Part shown: piece after piece, positions 12,781 through 21,139 of the stretch
Numbering within the stretch: the stretch's first letter is position 1
Layout of the letters: each line of letters begins with the position of its first letter
Notes under the pieces: generated by a model
What the model saw: only the letters and a program-made list of their open reading frames with translations
Database searches by the model: none
What the model was told of the DNA's origin: nothing
Program-made: the position numbers and the translations under genes
DNA from: an uncultured Methanomicrobiales archaeon
GTDB taxonomy: Archaea; Halobacteriota; Methanomicrobia; Methanomicrobiales; Methanospirillaceae
Assembly (NCBI GenBank): GCA_903926075.1
Contig: CAIYHQ010000034.1
Span: forward strand, 1 to 64,000
Direction of reading: 5' to 3'
Length of the DNA stretch: 64,000 nucleotides

Positions 12781-12975
12781 ATGGCTAATCTTATTGCATT
12801 CAGTATGGTGGCAATTGTTACGCTTTTCTTTGGACTTATTGTCGGATTTCAGTTAGCTCATATACGTTATGTCCATCGACTTATAGCACTAACAAAAAGG
12901 AGTATTAATACAGGAACGCTCTTTCCACTTTTAGCAGAACTGAAAAAGGAGCAAGAACTTCAGTCCTCAAAATAA
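12781..12975 (+). CDS. Small single-pass membrane protein, paralogue 2
   Basis: This unrecognised 64-residue protein has an N-terminal hydrophobic segment (about residues 5-25) with GLIVGFQLAH aligning to GLGLGYGVMK of its upstream neighbour. A basic patch follows, and the tail FPLLAELKKEQ aligns to IPVLEEMEKE. A ribosome site AAAGGAG (12769-12775) precedes the ATG. Both genes are probably co-transcribed and might form a heteromeric membrane assembly; that is inference from pairing only. Confidence 0.55.
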   Translation: MANLIAFSMVAIVTLFFGLIVGFQLAHIRYVHRLIALTKRSINTGTLFPLLAELKKEQELQSSK

Positions 12976-13031
12976 TAAATTTTTAGAGTTTTTTTAGGTC
13001 AGCAAAAATTGAATTAGATTTTACCTGTAAC

Positions 13032-13277
13032 TTACTCGTCTGGTATTATCCATCCCAATCCATTACATGTTGTGCATGGTTGGGGTTGGGTGAGCCCTAA
13101 TCTTTCCCTGCCTAGCCCTTTGCACGCAATGCATATCTTTGCGCCAGACTGACCATTTTTGTAACCTACTCCACCACAACCTGGACAATCACTCTTACTT
13201 CCCTGCATTTTTCCCCTGATTAAACCCGAACCATTACAATATGCACATTTATATGGGACTATTGGAAATTCAGCCAC
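13032..13277 (-). CDS. Stand-alone DnaJ-type zinc-finger protein
   Basis: The 81-residue protein is essentially four CxxCxGxG motifs at residues 11-18, 31-38, 49-56 and 68-75, with one spacing variant per motif. This is the cysteine-rich domain of DnaJ/Hsp40, which binds two zinc ions and unfolded clients, but there is no J domain or C-terminal substrate domain. Free-standing versions occur as small zinc-binding or thiol-exchange proteins. It is transcribed alone. The function here cannot be deduced from context. Confidence 0.75.
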   Translation of the reverse strand: MAEFPIVPYKCAYCNGSGLIRGKMQGSKSDCPGCGGVGYKNGQSGAKICIACKGLGRERLGLTQPQPCTTCNGLGWIIPDE

Positions 13278-13456
13278 GATTTTATCTACCTGCCAGAATC
13301 ACTAACTTTTTTGTCTTTTTTTTTTAAGTAAGTGTTTTTCATGGGAAAAAATTTATCTTAAACTCAATAAGTATTACAATTAGGATCTTTATATTTAATT
13401 GGACGGTCATAACAGCATATTCATATAAAGAATAACTTGATGGGACCAATGATAAA

Positions 13457-16288
13457 ATGAAATTGATTTGTACAAATAAAATAGCAATTTTATCTTTAAT
13501 TTTTTTACTGTTTATCTGTTCAATGCATGCATCTGCAGAAAAAAATATTCGTGTAGGTGTTTTTAATTATAGTCCATCGGTATACATATCAGATAATGGC
13601 AAACCTGAAGGTTTTTTTATTGACCTCATCGAGGATATTGCCGGAAAGGAGCGCTGGAAGATAACTTATGTTCCTGGTTCACTCCAGGACGTCCTTAAAT
13701 GGTTATCAGATGGCTCAATAGATCTCGGTCTTGATCTTACAAAGACTCCTGAAAGGGAAGGGACCTATGATTTTACTACGGAAAGTGCTCTCTCTTCATG
13801 GGCTCAGATTTATGCAGCCGACCCGGGGTCAATACAGTCATTACTGGATCTTGAAGGGAAGAAGATCAGCCTTGTAAAAGGTGATGTAAACGGCGAAGCC
13901 CTGAAAGACAACGCTAAAAAATTTAATGTGCATCCTGAATACGAAGAATTCTCTTCTCTTGATCAAGCCTTCCAAAGTGTTAAAAAAGGTTCCGCAGATG
14001 CACTCGTTACCGGAAGAATGTCGGGCCAGATATATTCTGATAAATATGACCTGCCAAAGACATCAGTGATGTTTAATCCTAATGCACTGGGTTTTGCAGT
14101 CCCAAAAGGAAAAAATGCCGATCTTTTAGTTGCTATCGATAATTATCTTAAATCTGGAAAATCGAATCCGTCATCATTCTATAGTAAAACTATTCAAAAA
14201 TGGTTTGGCGAAAAGTCGAACTGGGAAATTCCATCTTATGTCTACTGGATAATCTTTGTAATTGCCTCACTCGTGGTTTTATCTATTTTTTTTAATGTCT
14301 GGCTGGAAAAAGAGGTACGCCGTAAAACAAGTGACCTGACTCAGAGAAATCAGGAATTACATGCTGCATATGAACATCTGTCAGCTGTGGAAGAGAAACT
14401 AAGAGATAATTATGCTGCAATGGAACAGAACGAAGTTCAATTGCGCGAAAATGAATCAATGCTCAGGAGCATGTTTGAAGCCACCCCGGTTGGAGTAGGC
14501 CTGATAAAAGAGAGAGTGTTTTACAAGGTAAATCATGCATTAACAAAAATAACAGGGTATTCAGAGAATGAACTTATCGGGCAGATTACCAGGATTATAT
14601 ATCCGGATGAAAAGGAATTCAACCGGGTAGGCAGGGATTTATATACCCAAATGAACACTGATGGCATTGGTGTTATCGAAGCGAATATTTTAAGAAAGGA
14701 CGGAGTTGTTATTAATGCCCTGGTCTCACATGTCCTTTTTGATAAGAACGATCCAAATGGTGGAGTGACAACTTCAATTCTTGATATTACTGAACGTAAG
14801 CGTTCAGAAATTGAACTGAAGAAATATCGCGACAATCTTGAAGATCTCGTAAAGAGACGTACAATTGAACTTGAATTTGCAAAAAATCAAGCAGAAACTG
14901 CAAACCGGGCAAAAAGTGATTTTTTGTCACTTATGAGCCATGAACTCAGGACTCCTTTAAATGCCATTCTCGGCTATGCATCCATTCTTTTAAATGGGAA
15001 GAACCTTACAAAAGAACAGAAGAATCAACTGAAAATAATTCACTCAAGTGGCCAGCATCTCCTGACAGTTATTAACGACCTGCTTGACCTTGGAAGAATC
15101 GAAGCAAAAAAATTGGACCTTCTTGTGGCCCCATTTAACCCTGCTTATGCTATTCTTCAGATTGTGAGAATGAACCGGGTAAAAGCTGAAGAGAAAAATC
15201 TGTTATTGTTATATGAGCCCCCGATTAACCTTCCTCAGCTTGTGGATGGAGATGAACGTAAATTTAAACAGATAATTCTCAACCTTATTTCAAATGCGAT
15301 TAAATATACTAATGAAGGAAAAGTTACAATAAGGGTTCATTATAATGAAAAATCCAGTTGTCTTTCTTTTATAGTTGAAGATACCGGTATCGGGATAGAA
15401 TCTGACAAGCAAGATCTAATATTTGAACCATTTACCCACATTACCTCACCTTCAAGATATATTGAAGGAACTGGTCTTGGACTCTCAATAACTAAACATC
15501 TGGTTGAATTGATGCAGGGTCAGATTGGTGTGAGAAGTAAGCCGGGATTAGGAAGCTGCTTTTTTGTCAGGATTAAATTACCTCCCTCTCTTGAAGAGAT
15601 CTCTCGTGTATTATCCGGGCTTGAAATAACCGGATACTGGGGGGGGCAGAAAAAGATTCTGTTAGCAATAGATGATATCTTTACTTGCGGCTGGCTTCGT
15701 TCTATCTTCGAACCTATCGGTTTTTCCTTATCAATTGCTAACAGTAAGTCGTCTATAATAGACACTTCTTTATTGGAACACCCTGACCTGATTCTTCTGG
15801 ATTTTGAGTTACCTGAAACAGATAGTATTGAACTAACACGAGAACTTAGAAACTATCCTGAGTTAACAAAACTTAAAATTATCGGTATTATAAATAATAA
15901 ACTGAAAGAAGACAATAAAAAAGATTTGATGTCAGTATGCGATGAATTTGTTACAAAACCAATTCAGACCGAAGTTGTAATTGAAACGATAAAAAACCAT
16001 CTCGGAATTGAATGGAAGACTGAGTCAATTTATGAGGACAAAGAAAAAATTGATAATGAGGAACTTCAAGTTATTCTTCCACCACCTGAAACTCTAAAAT
16101 CCATTATAGAATCGGTTAAGTCGGGTGACTATGATGAATTAGAAGAGCTTATTTCAGGACTAAGAAATAAAGATAAAACCTATGAACCATTCTGCAGGCA
16201 GATTGAACAGTATGCTCTAACCTATAATGATGACGGAATTATCATTTACATACAAAAGATGATGGAGAGGAAAGATGGAAGAAAATAA
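13457..16288 (+). CDS. Hybrid sensor histidine kinase with periplasmic solute-binding domain
   Basis: The 943-residue membrane kinase has these domains in order: signal peptide (1-27); bacterial extracellular solute-binding family 3 domain (about 29-248, with the GVFNYSPSVYISDNGKPEGF opening); membrane segment (about 260-282); coiled coil; PAS (about 337-455); HisKA with the phospho-acceptor H495 in MSHELRTPLN; HATPase with the N box NLISNAIKYT, DTGIGI and GTGLGLS; a receiver domain (DFELP and TKP present); and a C-terminal helical tail. The external domain resembles amino-acid or other small-ligand binding modules, so it likely senses a solute outside the cell. The gene overlaps the next one by 14 bp and probably passes its phosphate to it. 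Confidence 0.88.
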   Translation: MKLICTNKIAILSLIFLLFICSMHASAEKNIRVGVFNYSPSVYISDNGKPEGFFIDLIEDIAGKERWKITYVPGSLQDVLKWLSDGSIDLGLDLTKTPEREGTYDFTTESALSSWAQIYAADPGSIQSLLDLEGKKISLVKGDVNGEALKDNAKKFNVHPEYEEFSSLDQAFQSVKKGSADALVTGRMSGQIYSDKYDLPKTSVMFNPNALGFAVPKGKNADLLVAIDNYLKSGKSNPSSFYSKTIQKWFGEKSNWEIPSYVYWIIFVIASLVVLSIFFNVWLEKEVRRKTSDLTQRNQELHAAYEHLSAVEEKLRDNYAAMEQNEVQLRENESMLRSMFEATPVGVGLIKERVFYKVNHALTKITGYSENELIGQITRIIYPDEKEFNRVGRDLYTQMNTDGIGVIEANILRKDGVVINALVSHVLFDKNDPNGGVTTSILDITERKRSEIELKKYRDNLEDLVKRRTIELEFAKNQAETANRAKSDFLSLMSHELRTPLNAILGYASILLNGKNLTKEQKNQLKIIHSSGQHLLTVINDLLDLGRIEAKKLDLLVAPFNPAYAILQIVRMNRVKAEEKNLLLLYEPPINLPQLVDGDERKFKQIILNLISNAIKYTNEGKVTIRVHYNEKSSCLSFIVEDTGIGIESDKQDLIFEPFTHITSPSRYIEGTGLGLSITKHLVELMQGQIGVRSKPGLGSCFFVRIKLPPSLEEISRVLSGLEITGYWGGQKKILLAIDDIFTCGWLRSIFEPIGFSLSIANSKSSIIDTSLLEHPDLILLDFELPETDSIELTRELRNYPELTKLKIIGIINNKLKEDNKKDLMSVCDEFVTKPIQTEVVIETIKNHLGIEWKTESIYEDKEKIDNEELQVILPPPETLKSIIESVKSGDYDELEELISGLRNKDKTYEPFCRQIEQYALTYNDDGIIIYIQKMMERKDGRK

Positions 16289-17546
16289 TGAGAACAAAGG
16301 ATTAATCCTTATCGTGGATGATACTCCCGCTTCTATCAGTCTTATCCGAACTGTTTTAAAGGAGGCAGGATATCAGGTCCGTATTGCAAAAAATGGGAAA
16401 GTGGCACTTGAAAGGGTTATATCAGAGACACCGGACCTTATCCTCCTTGACATAATGATGCATGACATGAATGGATATGAGACATGTGCTCAAATAAAAA
16501 AAATTGAACGGTTCAGTGAAATTCCAATAATATTTATGTCTGCATTAACCGATACTCTGGATAAAGTCAAAGCTTTTGAAACAGGAGCCATTGACTATGT
16601 TATGAAGCCTGTTGAGCCTCAGGAGCTCCTGGTCAGAATAAGTACCCACCTAAAGATAAGCCGTTTGGAGAGAGAACTTCAGAAATCGAATAAATATCTT
16701 GAAGAACGCATCAATGTCCGTACAGACGAATTAATGCATGCAAATGCCGCACTAAAAAACGAAATTATGCAACATGAAAAGACTGATAGTGATCTTATTG
16801 GAACCCAAAGCGAACTTCGGTCAGCATATGAACAGCTCGCTGCAAAAGAAGAGCTGATTCGAAATAACTTTAATGAACTCATAAAAAGTCAGGAAGCACT
16901 CGCACAAGCCAGGAAAAAGCTGAACGTCTTTAATACAGTTACATTTCAGGATATTCAGAATGCCGTATTCTGTCTATCCGGCTATTTAAATCTTGAAAAA
17001 CAGATGCTCAATGACTCAAATCTTATTAATATGTTTGAAAGGGATTTGGAAACTGTACAAAGGATAAACCATTCACTCCAGTTTGCAAAAAAATTTCAGG
17101 ACCTTGGGATGAACCCTCCTATATGGCAGAATGTGATGCAGGTTTTTCTCTTTGCAATATCACATATTGACCTATCCAATATTAAAAAGAAAGTTAGTTT
17201 AAATAAACTGGAAATTTATGCTGATCCGCTTCTAGAAACTGCATTTCTTGTGCTTGCAGAGAACGTCATTAAATTTGGAGTAAAAGCTACAGAGATCACC
17301 TTTACCTACACTAAAGATAGTGAAGGTCTCGTGCTTATTTTTTCTGATGACGGTGAGGGCATTCCGTCTGAAAATAAGAAAAATATCTTTGAGAGGGAAT
17401 ATGGTGAGAGGAAAGGAGGAGGTCTTTTCCTTGCTAAGGAGATCCTGGATGTTACACGTATTACTATAAAAGAAACGGGTGAATGTGGTACAGGTGCAAA
17501 ATTTGAAATGTTTGTACCTGAAGGAAATTACCGGTTCATGCACTAG
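16275..17546 (+). CDS. Receiver domain fused to HATPase, with degenerate dimerisation domain
   Basis: The N-terminal receiver (1-122) is intact: acidic pair in IVDDT, phospho-acceptor D59 in LLDIMM, and K in MKPVEP. A long coiled coil (about 125-225) follows, then a region in the position of a HisKA helix reading VTFQDIQNAVFCLSGYL, where related methanogen kinases have RHDI; the histidine is absent. The C-terminal HATPase shows DDGEGIP and a shortened G2 region with GGGLFLAKEIL. Thus it can be phosphorylated at D59 and perhaps bind ATP, but has no obvious autophosphorylation site. Translational overlap with the upstream hybrid kinase indicates they form one pathway. Confidence 0.82.
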   Translation: MEENNENKGLILIVDDTPASISLIRTVLKEAGYQVRIAKNGKVALERVISETPDLILLDIMMHDMNGYETCAQIKKIERFSEIPIIFMSALTDTLDKVKAFETGAIDYVMKPVEPQELLVRISTHLKISRLERELQKSNKYLEERINVRTDELMHANAALKNEIMQHEKTDSDLIGTQSELRSAYEQLAAKEELIRNNFNELIKSQEALAQARKKLNVFNTVTFQDIQNAVFCLSGYLNLEKQMLNDSNLINMFERDLETVQRINHSLQFAKKFQDLGMNPPIWQNVMQVFLFAISHIDLSNIKKKVSLNKLEIYADPLLETAFLVLAENVIKFGVKATEITFTYTKDSEGLVLIFSDDGEGIPSENKKNIFEREYGERKGGGLFLAKEILDVTRITIKETGECGTGAKFEMFVPEGNYRFMH

Positions 17547-17581
17547 TGATTGAAATTTTTATGATGTGATAATATCCCGGT

Positions 17582-17854
17582 CTAAATTGAACTCTGGTTA
17601 TCATCCTTTACGTCGTGATATTCAAGGATTCTCCTTACCTCGTCGTACACTTTCTGTTTGTCTTTTTCTCCTGTAAATAGGATCCTGACTCCATCTATGT
17701 CATCCTTGAGGTATGCGGCTTCATCGTATATTATCAGCATCACCTTTTCATCCGGGCCAAAGAGGTGCTCTTCGGTCTCACCCGTCATATATCGTTCGCG
17801 TTGTTGTTTTGTAGGTGCAGAATATTTATTTTCAAATCTGAATACGCCCATCAA
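17582..17854 (-). CDS. Small hypothetical protein
   Basis: I do not recognise this 90-residue soluble protein. It is charged, with a predicted beta strand VMLIIYDEAAY, another in GVRILFTGE and a C-terminal helix KVYDEVRRILEY. It has no cysteines, signal or membrane segment. A + strand frame of 74 codons overlaps it, but the minus frame has the more protein-like composition and is preceded by an AT-rich promoter-like region. It converges on the receiver-HATPase gene. Confidence 0.55.
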   Translation of the reverse strand: MMGVFRFENKYSAPTKQQRERYMTGETEEHLFGPDEKVMLIIYDEAAYLKDDIDGVRILFTGEKDKQKVYDEVRRILEYHDVKDDNQSSI

Positions 17855-18022
17855 TTCTCGTTTTCAGGATTTATTGTTGTAACATTTATAGTCATAACAT
17901 ACAACATATTAAAAGTATAATAAAAAAAGGGAAAATTAATATTCTTTAAAACTTTTAGGTTTACTAAATAATTTTTCTGAAAATCCTGACCTTAACGCCC
18001 GGTTGATTAATTTAGCGGTCCA

Positions 18023-18361
18023 CTACTTCACTATTGATGAGACATATTCAATTGAAACTCTCAGGATTTCCATATCTCCCTCGTAATCCTCTGACCGTTC
18101 CCGGTTAATTTGGATCCATTCTTTCATAGTTTTCCTACCCATCGGCTGAAAGCGAATAATTCCTTCCTGGTCAACCAATGAATCTGCAAAATCTTTTGGA
18201 ACTTTAATGCCAACCCCCTCACCGTAGATACAGGCAAACAGTTTCCTGTCGATATAGTAGGCCGGGTAACCAAACATAGTGCCGGAAACCACCCCTGGAA
18301 TTTGCAATAGAAGAGAGTCGAGGACTTCCTTGTGCTGCCTGCTAAAAACCGCCCTGCTCAT
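18023..18361 (-). CDS. TfoX/Sxy N-terminal domain-like protein
   Basis: The 112-residue protein resembles the TfoX N-terminal fold: MFGYPAYYIDRKLFACIYGEGVGIKVP (written here in overlapping blocks MFGYPAYYI and KLFACIYGEG, GIKVP) followed by FQPMGRKTMKEWIQI. Free-standing proteins of this family are widespread and mostly uncharacterised; competence regulation by Sxy is known only for a few bacteria and should not be assumed. The gene is monocistronic and lies downstream of tRNA-Leu on the same strand. Confidence 0.65.
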   Translation of the reverse strand: MSRAVFSRQHKEVLDSLLLQIPGVVSGTMFGYPAYYIDRKLFACIYGEGVGIKVPKDFADSLVDQEGIIRFQPMGRKTMKEWIQINRERSEDYEGDMEILRVSIEYVSSIVK

Positions 18362-18395
18362 TTAAATAATTCAATTATTATTGTCTTTTTTTTTA

Positions 18396-18480
18396 TGCGA
18401 GGGATGGGATTCGAACCCACGAACTCCTTCGAGGCCGGATCTTAAGTCCGGTGGTTTTGGCCAAGCTTGCCTACCCTCGC
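18396..18480 (-). tRNA. tRNA-Leu (anticodon TAA)
   Basis: On the minus strand the acceptor stem GCGAGGG pairs with CCCTCGC, with discriminator A. The anticodon stem CCGGA/TCCGG encloses CTTAAGA, giving anticodon TAA. The long variable arm of a class II tRNA is present (85 bases in total). A TATA-like element AAATATATG near 18507-18515 lies at a suitable distance upstream. Confidence 0.95.
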
Positions 18481-18564
18481 TCCAATATATACTCGTTCTC
18501 AATCCAGAAAAATATATGAGGCTATTGCAAGTTCTTTCATGCAACGTACGAAGTTATCTCAACG

Positions 18565-19578
18565 ATGCCAGATGAAAATCTATCTATGGAGATCTCTGGG
18601 TGGGTCGAAATAGACGGAATAAAAATTTCAGGTCAGAAACTGGACGAAATTATCCGGGAGACTCCTGAAATGGTCTCTTCGTTTGCTGGGGAATTTTATA
18701 TCCGGTGGGAAGATTGCCGAGCTCGTGATAAGTATGGAGTGTATTATGCCGATTTACCACCTGGAGTTATAGAATGTAATGGGGAAGTAAAAGGGGATAT
18801 CAGGCCGGATTGCGAAGAACACCCTCTTGATAAGGCAATCTGCATTTCTGTGGCTCTCCGTTCTGATGAAGGAGTTATGGCCCTTTCAGGTGGTGTCGAC
18901 TCATCGCTAATTGCCTCTCTTGCGCGCATTCCGTGTGTAAGTGTTGGCCTTAAAGACTCACATGATCTAAAAAGGGCAAAGATAGCAGCTGATATGCTTT
19001 CTCTATCGTGTGACTTTGTAGAGCTTTCGCCTCAAAAAATCGCGGACGCTTTTTTTTCGATAATTGAATTCATTCCTGTAGCAAATCCGGTCGAAGCTTC
19101 AATAGCAACAACGCAGTACTGCATAGCAGAATGGGCACATGAGCAGGGATACGGCAGGGTCCTCTGTGGTCAGGGTGCAGATGAGCTTTTTGGAGGGTAC
19201 TCACGTTATCTTGTTTCAAATGACCTCGAAGAAGACTTAAAAAAAGATTTTCATGGTCTTGCAATCCAGGTAGCAAGAGACCAGCGTACAGCTGCGCTCC
19301 ACAATGTGTATTTCTCGATGCCATATCTTGACCACCGTGTTGTCTGCGCTGCACATGCCATACCTGCTTATGAAAAGATAAAGTCAGGGGTTAGAAAAGT
19401 TCCTCTTCGAAAGGTGGCAGAGCACTATATCCCACCTGAAATTGCCTGGTATGAGAAGAAAGCCATGCAGTACGGGACAGGCGTAATAAAAGTACTAAAA
19501 AAGATGGCACGAGATAAGGGTTATAATACGTCTCTAAAAGACTACGTACATAAGTTGAGAACCGAGTCACATGATTGA
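18565..19578 (+). CDS. Asparagine-synthetase-like amidoligase lacking the glutaminase domain
   Basis: The 337-residue protein contains the ATP-pyrophosphatase synthetase domain of asparagine synthetase B: PP-loop LSGGVDSS (S108-S114), CGQGADELFGGY and the YLDHRVV segment. Its N-terminal 90 residues are too short for the class II glutamine amidotransferase domain and lack the catalytic Cys at position 2. It may use ammonia or take nitrogen from a partner, or make another amide. The 3' end overlaps gatC by 8 bp, so it is translationally coupled to the tRNA-dependent amidotransferase operon. That coupling suggests a link with amide metabolism of Asn or Gln, but does not prove it. Confidence 0.8.
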   Translation: MPDENLSMEISGWVEIDGIKISGQKLDEIIRETPEMVSSFAGEFYIRWEDCRARDKYGVYYADLPPGVIECNGEVKGDIRPDCEEHPLDKAICISVALRSDEGVMALSGGVDSSLIASLARIPCVSVGLKDSHDLKRAKIAADMLSLSCDFVELSPQKIADAFFSIIEFIPVANPVEASIATTQYCIAEWAHEQGYGRVLCGQGADELFGGYSRYLVSNDLEEDLKKDFHGLAIQVARDQRTAALHNVYFSMPYLDHRVVCAAHAIPAYEKIKSGVRKVPLRKVAEHYIPPEIAWYEKKAMQYGTGVIKVLKKMARDKGYNTSLKDYVHKLRTESHD

Positions 19579-19840
19579 TGAGAATGATGTACGGCATATA
19601 GCCGAACTTGCGGATGTTACAGTAACAAGTGGTGAATTAAAAAAATTCACTTCACAGTTTAATACAATCCTTGAATATTTTGATACCCTTGACTGTGTGG
19701 AGGGTGTAACAAATGAAAGGACAGATCGGTGCAATAATTTCCGTGAGGATGAAGTTACGCATTCACTGCCCCAGGAAGAACTTCTTGCAAATGCATCTGA
19801 AAAAGAAGAAGGTTTCTTTAAAGCCCCTAAGGTGATGTGA
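19571..19840 (+). CDS. gatC: Asp-tRNA(Asn)/Glu-tRNA(Gln) amidotransferase subunit C
   Basis: GatC is the small subunit that wraps around GatA and stabilises GatCAB. The 89-residue length and the segments VRHIAELADVTV, FTSQFNTILEYFDTLD and the C-terminal FFKAPKVM are typical. It starts inside the upstream AsnB-like gene and its stop overlaps the start of gatA. The complex corrects misacylated Asp-tRNA(Asn); archaea make Gln-tRNA by GatDE, so Asn-tRNA is the expected product here. Confidence 0.93.
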   Translation: MIDENDVRHIAELADVTVTSGELKKFTSQFNTILEYFDTLDCVEGVTNERTDRCNNFREDEVTHSLPQEELLANASEKEEGFFKAPKVM

Positions 19841-21135
19841 TGACAAAAATCACTCACTTTAACCCGGAAGACAAATTTCATGCTTTCCTAAAGACATGCG
19901 GGGATACTGAATATACCACTGGTCCTCTGAATGGTGAAAATATTGCAATAAAAGACAATATCTCAACAAAAGGCATAGAAACCACATGCGGTTCACGAAT
20001 ATTAACCGGCTATATCCCACCCTATGACGCACATGTCATCACTCTGTTAAAAAAAGCAGGTGCTGCAATTGTCGGAAAAACCAATATGGATGAGTTTGGT
20101 ATGGGTACCACTACTGAAAATAGTGCGTTTGGACCTACATTGAACCCCAGTAATCCAGATCATGTTCCTGGCGGTTCGTCCGGTGGAAGTGCAGCTGCTG
20201 TCGCGGCAGGAATTGTCCCTTTTGCCCTTGGTTCAGATACAGGGGGGTCAATCCGCTGCCCTGCATCATTTTGTGGAATAACAGGACTGAAACCAAGTTA
20301 TGGCAGGGTCTCAAGATACGGACTCATCGCTTATGCAAATTCTCTGGAACAGATTGGACCCATGGCAAAGGATGTAAAGTCAGTCTCCCGACTGATGGAA
20401 ATAATTACCGAATATGACCCCCGCGACCCTACCATGATAAACAAACCATATCATTGCAGATGTGATGGAGAATTAAATGGTATTAGTGTAGGTGTTCCTG
20501 AAGAATTCTTTGGTAAAGGTGTTGACCCAAGCGTTGCATCCGTGGTTTGGAATGCAATAAAATGGTTCGAGGGAGAAGGGGCAGAGATAATTACATGCCG
20601 GATGCCTTCAGTTGAGTACGCTCTTGCCGCATATTATGTGACATGTACATGTGAAGCCAGTTCAAATCTTGCCAGGTTCGATGGTGTCCGCTATGGCCCG
20701 GGAGCATCTTTAAAATTGAGCTGGCACGATTCATTTTCTGAAAGGAGAACCGAAGGATTTGGAACGGAAGTAAAAAGAAGAATTATGCTTGGTACTTTCG
20801 CACTGTCCTCAGGGTATTATGGTAAATATTATGCAAAGGCCCAGATTGCAAGAGAAAATGTAAAAAATGACTGCATGCGGATATTCAAGGATGTTGATCT
20901 CATTATTGGCCCCACAATGCCTGTAGTAGCATTCAAACTGGGTGAAATTAGCGATCCACTTCAAATGTACCTTACTGATATACTAACTGTACCCGCAAAT
21001 CTCGCAGGGCTTCCGGCTATATCAATACCATGTGGTAAAGTAGATGGCCTTCCGGTAGGACTTCAGATTATTGGAAAACCATTTGAGGATGAGAGGGTTG
21101 TAGAAACTGCATACTGCTATGAGCAGGGGGGGTAA
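19840..21135 (+). CDS. gatA: Asp-tRNA(Asn)/Glu-tRNA(Gln) amidotransferase subunit A
   Basis: GatA is the amidase-signature subunit that hydrolyses glutamine and feeds ammonia to GatB. The catalytic Ser-cisSer-Lys elements are visible: IAIKDNI (Lys), [15 protein letters not shown] and [15 protein letters not shown] take the ATG at 19840; an in-frame GTG three bases earlier is equally possible. It is 431 residues, somewhat shorter than the roughly 480 of many bacterial GatA, as usual in archaea. The stop is five bases before the chosen gatB start. Confidence 0.94.
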   Translation: MTKITHFNPEDKFHAFLKTCGDTEYTTGPLNGENIAIKDNISTKGIETTCGSRILTGYIPPYDAHVITLLKKAGAAIVGKTNMDEFGMGTTTENSAFGPTLNPSNPDHVPGGSSGGSAAAVAAGIVPFALGSDTGGSIRCPASFCGITGLKPSYGRVSRYGLIAYANSLEQIGPMAKDVKSVSRLMEIITEYDPRDPTMINKPYHCRCDGELNGISVGVPEEFFGKGVDPSVASVVWNAIKWFEGEGAEIITCRMPSVEYALAAYYVTCTCEASSNLARFDGVRYGPGASLKLSWHDSFSERRTEGFGTEVKRRIMLGTFALSSGYYGKYYAKAQIARENVKNDCMRIFKDVDLIIGPTMPVVAFKLGEISDPLQMYLTDILTVPANLAGLPAISIPCGKVDGLPVGLQIIGKPFEDERVVETAYCYEQGG

Positions 21136-21139
21136 ACTC

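Noticed and set aside
17658-17882. A 74-codon + strand frame
   Set aside because: It overlaps the minus-strand 90-residue frame, which has a more protein-like composition and better context.
18381-18575. A 64-codon + strand frame
   Set aside because: It is antisense to the tRNA-Leu gene and has no protein-like features beyond that.
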